Assembly: GCA_011390645.1 (NCBI GenBank)
Contig: JAABRY010000019.1
Location: 1 to 38,137 of the forward strand
Length of the DNA: 38,137 bases
Direction: 5' to 3'
Origin: Gemmatimonadota bacterium
Lineage (GTDB): Bacteria > Gemmatimonadota > Gemmatimonadetes > Gemmatimonadales > GWC2-71-9
Shown here: positions 31,526 through 38,137 of the stretch, piece after piece
Layout of the letters: every line of letters starts with the position of its first letter
How positions within the stretch are numbered: position 1 is the first letter of the stretch
Translations under genes and position numbers: made by a program
The notes under the pieces: generated by a model
Seen by the model: only the letters and a program-made list of their open reading frames with translations
The model's database searches: none
What the model was told of the DNA's origin: nothing

Positions 31526-31870
31526 TTGCTGCACCTCCTCCTCCACCTCGCCATTCCGCTCCTCGTGGCCCGGCTCTGCTATCCGGGGCGCTGGCGATTC
31601 GCCGCGTTCGTGATGCTGGCCACGATGATCGTGGATGCTGACCACCTGCTGGCACGCCCGATCTACGATCCGGCGCGCTGCTCGATCGGCTTCCACCCGT
31701 TGCACACGACCGCGCCAATCATCTTCTATGGTATTCTGGCCGTGGTCCCGCTGATCGTGGGTCAACGGACCGTCGGCACCCGCCACCGTCGGACCGTCGA
31801 TGTCCTCCATCTCGTGGGTGTGGGGTTGCTGATCCACATGGCGCTCGACGCCATTGACTGTGTGATTTAG
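31526..31870 (+). CDS. DUF6122 membrane protein
   Basis: 114 residues from the TTG at 31526. This gives the family's normal N-terminus (MLHLLLHLAIPLLVA), whereas an ATG further upstream would translate the repeat array into an artificial TNDLRP-type repeat peptide. Conserved segments are MLATMIVDADHLLARPIYDP, CSIGFHPLHT and HMALDAIDC, with about four hydrophobic helices. The His/Asp/Cys pattern resembles small membrane metal-binding hydrolase-like families, but the function of DUF6122 is unknown. With the ACGAC array directly before the start codon there is no ribosome site. Confidence 0.82.
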   Translation: MLHLLLHLAIPLLVARLCYPGRWRFAAFVMLATMIVDADHLLARPIYDPARCSIGFHPLHTTAPIIFYGILAVVPLIVGQRTVGTRHRRTVDVLHLVGVGLLIHMALDAIDCVI

Positions 31871-31931
31871 GTCGCCGGGTACCGAGAGGCAGGGCTCTTA
31901 ACGCCGGTCACCACTGCGCGTCCCTCCCCAC

Positions 31932-33104
31932 ATGAAACATCTCCTCGCCTCCGTGTGCTGCTTGCTGCTCGCTGCCTGTGGCGGCGACACGCCAGCCACC
32001 CCGACGCCGGACCCCGTCACGCCAGCGACACCGAGCACTTTTCCGGCGATCCGCGCATCACTCATCGTCGATCCCGAGGCGCTGCCGAACTACGCGGCGC
32101 CTACGCTGCCGGCGTACTATGCCGGACTCATCGGTGGCCCGCAGGACAACGGGCGCACGGCACCGGTGTCCAACGCAGGTGCCACGCTGGGCCGGGTGCT
32201 CTTCTTCGACCGCGAGTTGAGCGTCAACCGCACGATCTCGTGCGCATCGTGCCACACCCAATCCACCGGCTTCAGCGATCCGCGACAGTTCAGCGTCGGC
32301 TTCGAGGGTGGGCAGACCCCGATGCATTCGATGCGTCTGGTGAACGCGCGGTTTTGGGCGCCGGGCACTTTCTTCTGGGATCGCCGCGCGCCCACGCTTG
32401 AATCGCAAACGACCGACCCGATTCAGGATCCGGTCGAGATGGGGTTCGATGCGGCGCATGGAGGCTTCACCGCGCTGGTCGGCCGACTCCAAGGTGTGAC
32501 CTACTACCCTGAGTTGTTCACCTTGGCGTTTGGCGACCCTGTGATCACACAGGCTCGAGTGCAGCAGGCACTGGCGCAGTACGTTCGCAGCATCGTATCT
32601 GCGGGGAGTCGCTGGGATCAGGGCTATGCGCAGGTGTTCAACCCTGCGTTGCAAGATCGCGGCGTCAACACACCGATCCCGGGCTTCACAGCCGAGGAGA
32701 ATCGTGGTCGCCAATTGTTCTTCACCCCGCCACCGCAGGGGGGGGCAGGGTGCAGTGCCTGTCATGTGGCGCCCACCTTTGCGCTAACACCAAATTCGCG
32801 AAGCAACGGACTCGACGCCGGCGAGACACGAATCTTCAAGTCACCTTCGTTGAAGAGCGTCAGCGGTGGTGGACCGTTCATGCACGATGGACGCTTCAGC
32901 ACGCTGGCTCAGGTGGTGGAGCACTACACCAATGGCATCCAGAACGGGCCCGCACTGGACCCGCGGCTGCGGGGACCTGGGGGGCAGCCGCTTCGGTTGA
33001 ACCTGTCGCAGGCTGACCAACTCGCCCTCGTGGCCTTCCTCATCACCCTGACCGATGAAGCGATGGTGACCGATGCGAAGTTCAGCGATCCGTTCCGTCG
33101 GTAG
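31932..33104 (+). CDS. di-haem cytochrome c peroxidase / MauG-family lipoprotein
   Basis: 390 residues. The signal peptide ends in a lipobox, LLLAAC (C16), so it is probably a lipoprotein. Two haem sites are CASCH (104-108) and CSACH (274-278). DRELSVNRTISCASCH, NARFWAPGTFFWDRRAPTLE and TPSLK-like FKSPSLKSVSGGGPFMHDG are typical of the bacterial CcpA/MauG superfamily. Such proteins reduce hydrogen peroxide with electrons from small cytochromes, or oxidise protein side chains. An eight-G tract lies just before the second haem motif. The serine hydrolase gene overlaps its end by 32 bases. Confidence 0.92.
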   Translation: MKHLLASVCCLLLAACGGDTPATPTPDPVTPATPSTFPAIRASLIVDPEALPNYAAPTLPAYYAGLIGGPQDNGRTAPVSNAGATLGRVLFFDRELSVNRTISCASCHTQSTGFSDPRQFSVGFEGGQTPMHSMRLVNARFWAPGTFFWDRRAPTLESQTTDPIQDPVEMGFDAAHGGFTALVGRLQGVTYYPELFTLAFGDPVITQARVQQALAQYVRSIVSAGSRWDQGYAQVFNPALQDRGVNTPIPGFTAEENRGRQLFFTPPPQGGAGCSACHVAPTFALTPNSRSNGLDAGETRIFKSPSLKSVSGGGPFMHDGRFSTLAQVVEHYTNGIQNGPALDPRLRGPGGQPLRLNLSQADQLALVAFLITLTDEAMVTDAKFSDPFRR

Positions 33105-34176
33105 CGCCGCGCTGTACCTCGCCCTTGCCGCGTGCGGCGCGGGGGGCGAGGGACCGAGCGAGCCGTCGCCGGTTGCGCCGAGCGATACCTATGTCCCGCC
33201 CGGTGCCGGTGGCGCGTGGGAGACGGTGTCGCCACGCACCGCCGCTCTCGACAGCGCGGCCCTCATGGCGGCGATCGATTGGGCCGGCACGCAGCAGAGC
33301 ACCGCGGTCATCGTCCTCTGGCGTGGACGGATCGTCGCCGAGCGCTACTGGCAGGGGTGGTCGGCGAGCACCGATTCGATCATCGCGTCGGCGGGGAAGT
33401 CGATGACGAGCACGGCACTGGCGATCCTCCGAGCCCAAGGGAAGGTCGACTACGATGCCCCGGTCGCGCAGTATCTCGGGGGGGGGTGGTCGAACGCACC
33501 GACCTCCGAGGCGGGCATCACGGTGCGGCACCTCCTCACAATGACCTCCGGTCTCAATGATGCGCTTCAGGCGGTGGTCGCTCCGGGGACCCGCTTTTAC
33601 TACAACAACCCGGCGTACTACCAGACCTTTGGCGTGATGGCCGTCGCCGGTGGGGTGCCGCGCACCGCGAGCGGGATGACTGCCCTCACCAGGTCGCTCC
33701 TCTGGGACCGCGTCGGGATGGCGTCCGCGCACTGGGTCCCGAATATCAGCGGCGGTGAGCTCGGGTTCATCGCGCGGATGACCGCCCGGGACATGGCGCG
33801 TTTCGGGCTCCTGATCGAGCGCGAGGGCCGCTGGGGGGACGCGCAGGTCGTGCCGGCTTCGGCAGTGGCCGAGATGCTGGGGACCGCCACCCCCGACAAT
33901 CCGAGCTATGGCCAGCTCTGGTGGCTCAATGGGAAGGGAAGTTACCGAACGCCAGGGCCCTACCTGCTGCCGACGATCCCGGCGATGCTGATCCCCAGTG
34001 CCCCAGGTGATTTGAAGGCAGCCCTCGGCGCTGGAGACAAGAAGATCTACGTGATCCCCTCGCGCGAGCTGGTGGTGGTGCGCCACGGGCAAGAAGCCGA
34101 TGTGGCGGGAGGGAACCCGCTGGCCGTCAGCAGCTTCGATGAGCAGTGGTGGCAGCGGCTGAGGTTGGCCCTGTAG
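33073..34176 (+). CDS. beta-lactamase-fold serine hydrolase lipoprotein
   Basis: 367 residues with signal peptide and lipobox LALAAC (C21). Class C/esterase-type motifs are S106-AG-K109 (SAGKS), Y177-N-N179 in RFYYNNP, and a region near GAGDKKIYVIP where the KTG-like box should be, without a clear triad. The typical HLLTMTSGL segment is present. Such enzymes act as esterases, D-aminopeptidases or carboxypeptidases more often than as true beta-lactamases. The ATG at 33073 lies within the peroxidase gene, so translation may be coupled. One nine-G tract (33478-33486) encodes LGGGW. Confidence 0.88.
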   Translation: MRSSAIRSVGSAALYLALAACGAGGEGPSEPSPVAPSDTYVPPGAGGAWETVSPRTAALDSAALMAAIDWAGTQQSTAVIVLWRGRIVAERYWQGWSASTDSIIASAGKSMTSTALAILRAQGKVDYDAPVAQYLGGGWSNAPTSEAGITVRHLLTMTSGLNDALQAVVAPGTRFYYNNPAYYQTFGVMAVAGGVPRTASGMTALTRSLLWDRVGMASAHWVPNISGGELGFIARMTARDMARFGLLIEREGRWGDAQVVPASAVAEMLGTATPDNPSYGQLWWLNGKGSYRTPGPYLLPTIPAMLIPSAPGDLKAALGAGDKKIYVIPSRELVVVRHGQEADVAGGNPLAVSSFDEQWWQRLRLAL

Positions 34177-34181
34177 CGAGC

Positions 34182-34303
34182 AGTGAACGGCGATTGGTGA
34201 TTGGTGATTGGTGAATGATGAACGGGGCGGTCGGACGCTCCCCCGTTTCACGTTTCACCTTTCACGTTTCACCCATTGACCTATGACCTATGACCTCTGA
34301 TCC
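34182..34303. repeat. compound heptamer element (GATTGGT x3, inverted TTTCACG/C x4, CTATGAC x2)
   Basis: It begins with one GTGAACG unit and GATTGGT x3 (34191-34212) with GTGAATGATGAACGG. The right part is TTTCACG, TTTCACC, TTTCACG, TTTCACC (34245-34272), then CTATGAC, CTATGAC, CTCTGAT (34280-34301). Three unit families therefore occur in one 256-bp gap, between the serine hydrolase and GLPGLI genes. The rest of the gap (34304-34431) shows no motif beyond CTTGACC (34347-34353), a weak -35 candidate. Confidence 0.82.
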
Positions 34304-34431
34304 CCAGCCCCCTCGAAACCTTCTCCCACCCCCAGGCATCAACCCTCTTGACCTCGACGACGTACCGGAGGGAGAAACACGCGTTCACCCGGCTCCGTAC
34401 GTGGGGCCAACCTTTCTACCGGAGTACCGTG

Positions 34432-35238
34432 ATGATTCGTGCCGCCGCCCTTTGGGCCGTGATGGTTGGACTACCCGGGGTGGCAATCGGCCAGTCCGGA
34501 ACAGTGCGGTACGACCAGGCGACCAGGTTGGATTTCAATCTCCCGGCCGGCATGGCTCGGAATCCCGAGTTTCTGGCGAACTTGCCCAAGAACACGGTCA
34601 AGCCGATGCAGTTGCAGTTCAACACCGAGGCGGCGCTCTTCTCGCCGTCCGCCGGAGGGGCCGAGCGCCCGGGTGGGGTTGAGGTCGCCGAGATCCGGGT
34701 GATGGGCGACGGCGCCGTGCGGACCGAGCGCATCTCCCCCGAGATGATCCAGATGGGACGGATGATGGGCTTCATGGGGGGCGGCGCCTCCGATGCCGTG
34801 GCCGGCGCGTACACCGACCTCTCGGATGAGAGCTATGTCGAAGTCCGCGAGTTCCTGGGCCGCACCTTCCGGATCCCTGAGGAGCGGCCGGCCTTCGCGT
34901 GGAAGCTGACCGGCGAGACCGCCTCGTTCCTCGGGTATCCCGTGTATCAGGCGATCGCGACCCAGGACAGCACCACCCTCGAGGCGTGGTTCACGCCGGA
35001 CATCCCTGTGCCCGCGGGTCCTGCACAGTACGGCGGGTTGCCCGGGCTGATCCTGACGCTGGCCGTGGATTCGAATCGTGTGGTCTATACCGCGACGGCC
35101 GTCGACACGACGACGCCGGTTGCAACGCTCAAGGCGCCGTCCGATGGCAGCAAGGTCACCCGGGCAGAGTACGACAAGATTGTCGCGGAGAAGCAGGAAG
35201 AACTGGCGCGGTCACGTCGCGGTCGGCGGAACCAGTAA
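34432..35238 (+). CDS. GLPGLI-family exported protein
   Basis: 268 residues from the ATG at 34432, with GGAG about eight bases before it. The signal peptide is MIRAAALWAVMVGLPGVAIG. The family motif QYGGLPGLIL is near residue 200, preceded by LGYPVYQAIATQDSTTLEAW and FTPDIPVPAGP. It is known mainly from Bacteroidota, where GLPGLI proteins are encoded beside TonB-receptor-like proteins, exactly as here with a one-base gap. The role is unknown. The N-terminal third has an unusual Met/Gly-rich stretch (MIQMGRMMGFMGGG), which could bind metal. Confidence 0.9.
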   Translation: MIRAAALWAVMVGLPGVAIGQSGTVRYDQATRLDFNLPAGMARNPEFLANLPKNTVKPMQLQFNTEAALFSPSAGGAERPGGVEVAEIRVMGDGAVRTERISPEMIQMGRMMGFMGGGASDAVAGAYTDLSDESYVEVREFLGRTFRIPEERPAFAWKLTGETASFLGYPVYQAIATQDSTTLEAWFTPDIPVPAGPAQYGGLPGLILTLAVDSNRVVYTATAVDTTTPVATLKAPSDGSKVTRAEYDKIVAEKQEELARSRRGRRNQ

Positions 35239-35239
35239 G

Positions 35240-38029
35240 ATGACCACCTCTTCGATGCTGCGACGTGCAGCCTATGCCATGCTGGTGCTCCTCGGCGGCA
35301 TTGCCGCGCGTCCCGCCGCAGCGGCGGCCCAGCAGTTCGACGTCCGAGGTGTCGTCGTGGATTCGGCCAAGGCGCCGGTCACCGGTGCCATGGTCGTTGC
35401 CCTGACGCGAACCGATTCGGTCATCGCCGCGTTCGCCACGTCTGGCGGGTCGGGCGGCTACATCCTGCGGCGCCTGACGCCGGGTGACTACATCCTGCAG
35501 GTCACTCGCATCGGCTCGAAGCCGGTCCGCCGTGACTTCACGCTCGGGAACGCCAACTTCACGGCCGACACCGTCGTGATGCTGGAGAGCGGACCGGTCG
35601 AGCTCGCCGAGCTCACGGTCAGCGCCGAGCACATCCCGATCGTGAACAAGCCCGACACGCTCGAGTACAATGCCGACGCCTTCAAGACGCGCATCAACGC
35701 GAGCGTCGAGGAACTCCTGAAGCGGCTGCCCGGCGTGACGGTCGAGAGCGACGGCACGATCACGGCACAGGGCAAGCAGGTGCAGCAGGTTCTCGTCGAT
35801 GGCAAGGAATTCTTCGGCAATGACCCGAAGATGGCGACGCGCAACCTGCCCGCCGCCGCAATCGACAAGGTGCAAGTGCTGGACAGGAAGTCCGACGCCG
35901 CAGAGTTCACGGGGATTGATGACGGGCAGGAGATCACCACGGTCAACCTGGTGCTCAAGCCGAACGCGCGGGTGGGCTACTTCGGGCGCGCGGTCGGTGG
36001 TGCCGGACCAGCGCCGGATGCCGACGTGGCGTTCGCGGGTTCCAAGGGTGATGATCCGCGCTACACCGGCGCGCTCAACCTGAACCGGTTCTCCCCCGAG
36101 ACGCAGCTCTCGATCATCGGCAACCGCAACAACGTCGGGCAGTCCGGTTTCTCGATCGGGCAGCCGGTCGCGATGGGCGGCGGGCGGGGCGGCGGCGGCG
36201 CGGGGAGTCTCGGCAGCGGCTTCAGCGAGACGATGGCGATCGGCCTCAATGGCAGCCGCCAGTTCGCGAAGAACAGCTGGCTGCGCGGCAGCTACTTCTT
36301 GAGCACCGGCGACAACCGGCAGCAGGCGACGACCGACGAACAGCTCCTGCTGGGTTCCGCCGTCTCGGCGAACCGGAACGAGCTCGCGACGTCGCAGTCG
36401 GACAACGTGTCGCATCGGCTCAACCTGAACGCCCAGCATCAGTTCAATGATTGGAACCAGCTCCGCTTCCGCGGCAACTTCAACGCGGGCAACAACACCT
36501 CGAGCAGCTTCTCCCAGCAGGAGACACTGCGGCCCGACGGCAGCTTCCAGAACAGTGCGATCTCGCGCGTCGCCACCGACGGCGACAACCTGAGTGGCGA
36601 TGGCCGATTCACGTACTCGAAGCGGTTCAATCAGGCCGGTCGCTCGCTGATCGCCGAGGCATGGGGCGACCTCAGCGAGCCGGACCAGTTCTCCAACCTG
36701 AATTCGAGCACGGACATCGCGAATGGTCAGGGTGGCGTCATCACCCGGGACATCCTGCAGACCCAGCGCCGCGAGAGCCAGACCTTCACCTACGGTCAGC
36801 GTCTGGCCTTGACCGAGCCGCTCGGCAACGGGGCGGTGCTCGAGATCTTCGGCCAGCGCCGGGCAATCTCCGAGGACCAGAACTACGACGTGCGGGACCT
36901 GGTTGACGGCGCCGAGGTGCCGAACACCGACCTCAGCCGGGCGTTCGAGCGGACCTACACCTACCTGCAGGGCGGGACGCGGTTCAGCCGCAACACCGCC
37001 GCGCTGCGGTGGGTGGTCGGGCTCGAGGTGCAGTCGTCCGACCTGCAAGGCACGATCATCGGTCGGGACGAGTCGATCGACAACGGCTTCACCAACGTCT
37101 TGCCCTCGGCGAACATGCGCTACCAGTTCAATCAGGGCAGCAACTTCACGCTGAACTACCGGACCTCGACCCGCGATCCGTCGCTCAACGAGCTCCAGCC
37201 GTTCGTGGACAACACCGATCCGCTCCGCATCTACGCGGGCAATCCGGACCTCACGCCGCAGTTCCAGCACAACCTGCGCGCCGACTTCCGCCGCTTCGAT
37301 CAGTTCACGTTCCGGAACATCTACCTGTTCGCGAACGTGAGCCACAACCGGAACCAGATCGTGCAGTCGCGCCTTGTGGATGACCAGGGCCGCCAGACGG
37401 TGATGCCGGTCAATCTCGGCAACGGTTGGAACGGCAGCATTGGCGGGAGCTATGGCACGCCGATCCGTTCCCTCGGCGCGCAGGTGGACCTCGAGTACAA
37501 CTACTCGCGCTCGCTGAGCCAGGAGCTCGTGAACAACGTCGTCAACGAGAGCCGCACCGCCAACCACAACATCGGACTGCGGGTGCAGAACCGGTCGAAG
37601 GAGGTCTTCGACCTCAATGCCGGCGCGCGGTGGGGCTTCAACGATGTCGCCTACTCGATCAACAGCGCCCTCGACCAGAACTACCTGAACAGCACGTACT
37701 ACGGTGAAGGCACCTGGTTCGTCAATGAGGCGTGGTCCGCGAACGCCTCCGCGAACTACCAGGTATTCGACCAGAACCTGTTCGGGCCGCGTGACAACAT
37801 CATGATGGTCGGGGCGTCGATTGGTCGGCAGATGTTCGACAACCGTGGTGAGATCCGGATCTACGGCGTCGACTTGCTGAACGAGAACAACGGGATCAGC
37901 ATCACCAGCTCGAGCAGCTTCATCCGCGAGCGCCAGTCGCCGACGCTCGGTCGCCGAGTGATGGTGCAGTTCTCCTACCAACTCGGCTCGAACCTCGCAC
38001 CTCCGGGTGGCGGCGGGCGGCGGCGGTAG
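35240..38029 (+). CDS. TonB-receptor-like outer-membrane protein with carboxypeptidase-regulatory-like domain
   Basis: 929 residues from the ATG at 35240. Signal peptide with cleavage near AAAQQ (about residue 32). A carboxypeptidase-regulatory-like domain (about 33-115; FDVRGVVVDSAKAPVTGAMV) is followed by a plug-like region (SVEELLKRLPGVTVESDGTI, then VLVDGKEFFGNDP, NLPAAAIDKVQVLD). A long beta-barrel follows with many Asn/Gln-rich strands. This is the outer-membrane-beta-barrel branch paired with GLPGLI proteins. No TonB box is obvious, so TonB-dependent import is uncertain. The C-terminus ends in GGGGRRR beyond the last strand VMVQFSYQL, which is unusual. It is probably co-transcribed with the GLPGLI gene. 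Confidence 0.88.
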   Translation: MTTSSMLRRAAYAMLVLLGGIAARPAAAAAQQFDVRGVVVDSAKAPVTGAMVVALTRTDSVIAAFATSGGSGGYILRRLTPGDYILQVTRIGSKPVRRDFTLGNANFTADTVVMLESGPVELAELTVSAEHIPIVNKPDTLEYNADAFKTRINASVEELLKRLPGVTVESDGTITAQGKQVQQVLVDGKEFFGNDPKMATRNLPAAAIDKVQVLDRKSDAAEFTGIDDGQEITTVNLVLKPNARVGYFGRAVGGAGPAPDADVAFAGSKGDDPRYTGALNLNRFSPETQLSIIGNRNNVGQSGFSIGQPVAMGGGRGGGGAGSLGSGFSETMAIGLNGSRQFAKNSWLRGSYFLSTGDNRQQATTDEQLLLGSAVSANRNELATSQSDNVSHRLNLNAQHQFNDWNQLRFRGNFNAGNNTSSSFSQQETLRPDGSFQNSAISRVATDGDNLSGDGRFTYSKRFNQAGRSLIAEAWGDLSEPDQFSNLNSSTDIANGQGGVITRDILQTQRRESQTFTYGQRLALTEPLGNGAVLEIFGQRRAISEDQNYDVRDLVDGAEVPNTDLSRAFERTYTYLQGGTRFSRNTAALRWVVGLEVQSSDLQGTIIGRDESIDNGFTNVLPSANMRYQFNQGSNFTLNYRTSTRDPSLNELQPFVDNTDPLRIYAGNPDLTPQFQHNLRADFRRFDQFTFRNIYLFANVSHNRNQIVQSRLVDDQGRQTVMPVNLGNGWNGSIGGSYGTPIRSLGAQVDLEYNYSRSLSQELVNNVVNESRTANHNIGLRVQNRSKEVFDLNAGARWGFNDVAYSINSALDQNYLNSTYYGEGTWFVNEAWSANASANYQVFDQNLFGPRDNIMMVGASIGRQMFDNRGEIRIYGVDLLNENNGISITSSSSFIRERQSPTLGRRVMVQFSYQLGSNLAPPGGGGRRR

Positions 38030-38031
38030 GC

Positions 38032-38050
38032 AGCGAACAGCGAACAGCGG
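38032..38050 (+). repeat. AGCGAAC x2 heptamer array
   Basis: AGCGAAC, AGCGAAC, AGCGG, directly after the stop of the TonB-receptor-like gene. Confidence 0.6.
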
Positions 38051-38075
38051 CGACGCAACCAGCCGTGCGGCGCCT

Positions 38076-38100
38076 GCCCTGAGCGTAGTCGAAGGGTCAA
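38076..38100. repeat. half copy of the CCTGAGCG palindromic element
   Basis: CCCTGAGCGTAGTCGAAGGG resembles the left half of the dnaE2 insert at 27253. No right half appears before the window ends 37 bases later; it is either truncated or completed outside. Confidence 0.55.
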
Positions 38101-38137
38101 CCGCCGGACGGGGGTGGTGAAGGTGTGACGGAGTATT

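Noticed and set aside
33073-34176. Calling the serine hydrolase a true beta-lactamase
   Set aside because: SxxK and YxN are present but no clear KTG-type triad is seen. The fold is shared with many esterases and peptidases.
35156-37981. A 941-codon antisense open frame opposite the TonB-receptor-like gene
   Set aside because: It is rich in Val, Arg and Glu with no domain pattern, as expected of a shadow frame. The plus-strand product is clearly recognisable.
1-38137. tRNA, rRNA, riboswitch, insertion sequence or prophage
   Set aside because: No cloverleaf, rRNA segment, transposase or phage gene was recognised in the genes or gaps.

Overview
This is a GC-rich, gene-dense chromosomal window. 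It resembles a soil or sediment bacterium of the Gemmatimonadota type. The grounds are overall gene content: a GLPGLI protein paired with a TonB-receptor-like outer-membrane protein, many secreted c-type haem proteins, DUF6122, a long-form IspH and a GC-biased codon pattern. The phylum is an inference, because no rRNA or ribosomal protein is present. I count 33 protein genes. I see no tRNA, rRNA, transposase, prophage or CRISPR array, and no gene-free stretch longer than about 260 bases.

Layout. 1-3155 (minus): a truncated Hpt-REC-REC-GGDEF signalling protein, a TrmB-type regulator and an uncharacterised protein, with an inverted-repeat operator upstream. 3360-5621 (minus): three exported proteins (beta-propeller, cytochrome c, unknown). 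5728-7316 (plus): phosphofructokinase and a DoxX membrane protein, facing a TetR regulator. 8100-11050 (minus): a compact folate/pterin operon (pabA, pabB, pterin-carbinolamine dehydratase, 6-pyruvoyl-tetrahydropterin synthase homologue). 11205-17708: an Asp-Arg repeat secreted protein, an SDR, an HrpB-like helicase and a membrane-anchored MCP-like receptor. 17804-20963 (plus): a PAS-Fis regulator overlapping an Omp85-like barrel and a small membrane-anchored protein. 21102-24655: IspH, a second TetR regulator, a DUF72 protein and YceI. 24689-31870: DnaE2-like polymerase, DNA-3-methyladenine glycosylase I, quinone oxidoreductase, ABC-F ATPase and DUF6122. 31932-38029 (plus): a di-haem peroxidase, a serine hydrolase, GLPGLI and a TonB-receptor-like protein.

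The most unusual content lies between the genes. At least fifteen intergenic loci carry short tandem arrays whose unit is always seven bases. The unit sequence differs between loci (GTGAAAG, GTGAACG, GTGAGGG, GTCGTGA, CTACGAC, ACCTCCA, CTCTGTT, GATTGGT, CTATGAC, AGCGAAC). GTGA-type arrays sit at gene 3' ends, often as inverted pairs, and three genes take their stop codon from one. GTCGT/ACGAC-type arrays sit upstream of genes. Separately, a palindromic repeat with CATCCCGAGCG termini occurs once between genes and twice in frame inside the DnaE2 gene, where it encodes extra linker peptides, much like the Rickettsia palindromic elements. Other genome-style traits are G/C homopolymers of exactly nine in coding sequence, convergent genes sharing a CTAG stop, -10 boxes placed so close to start codons that leaderless mRNAs are likely, and two genes with no ordinary start codon.
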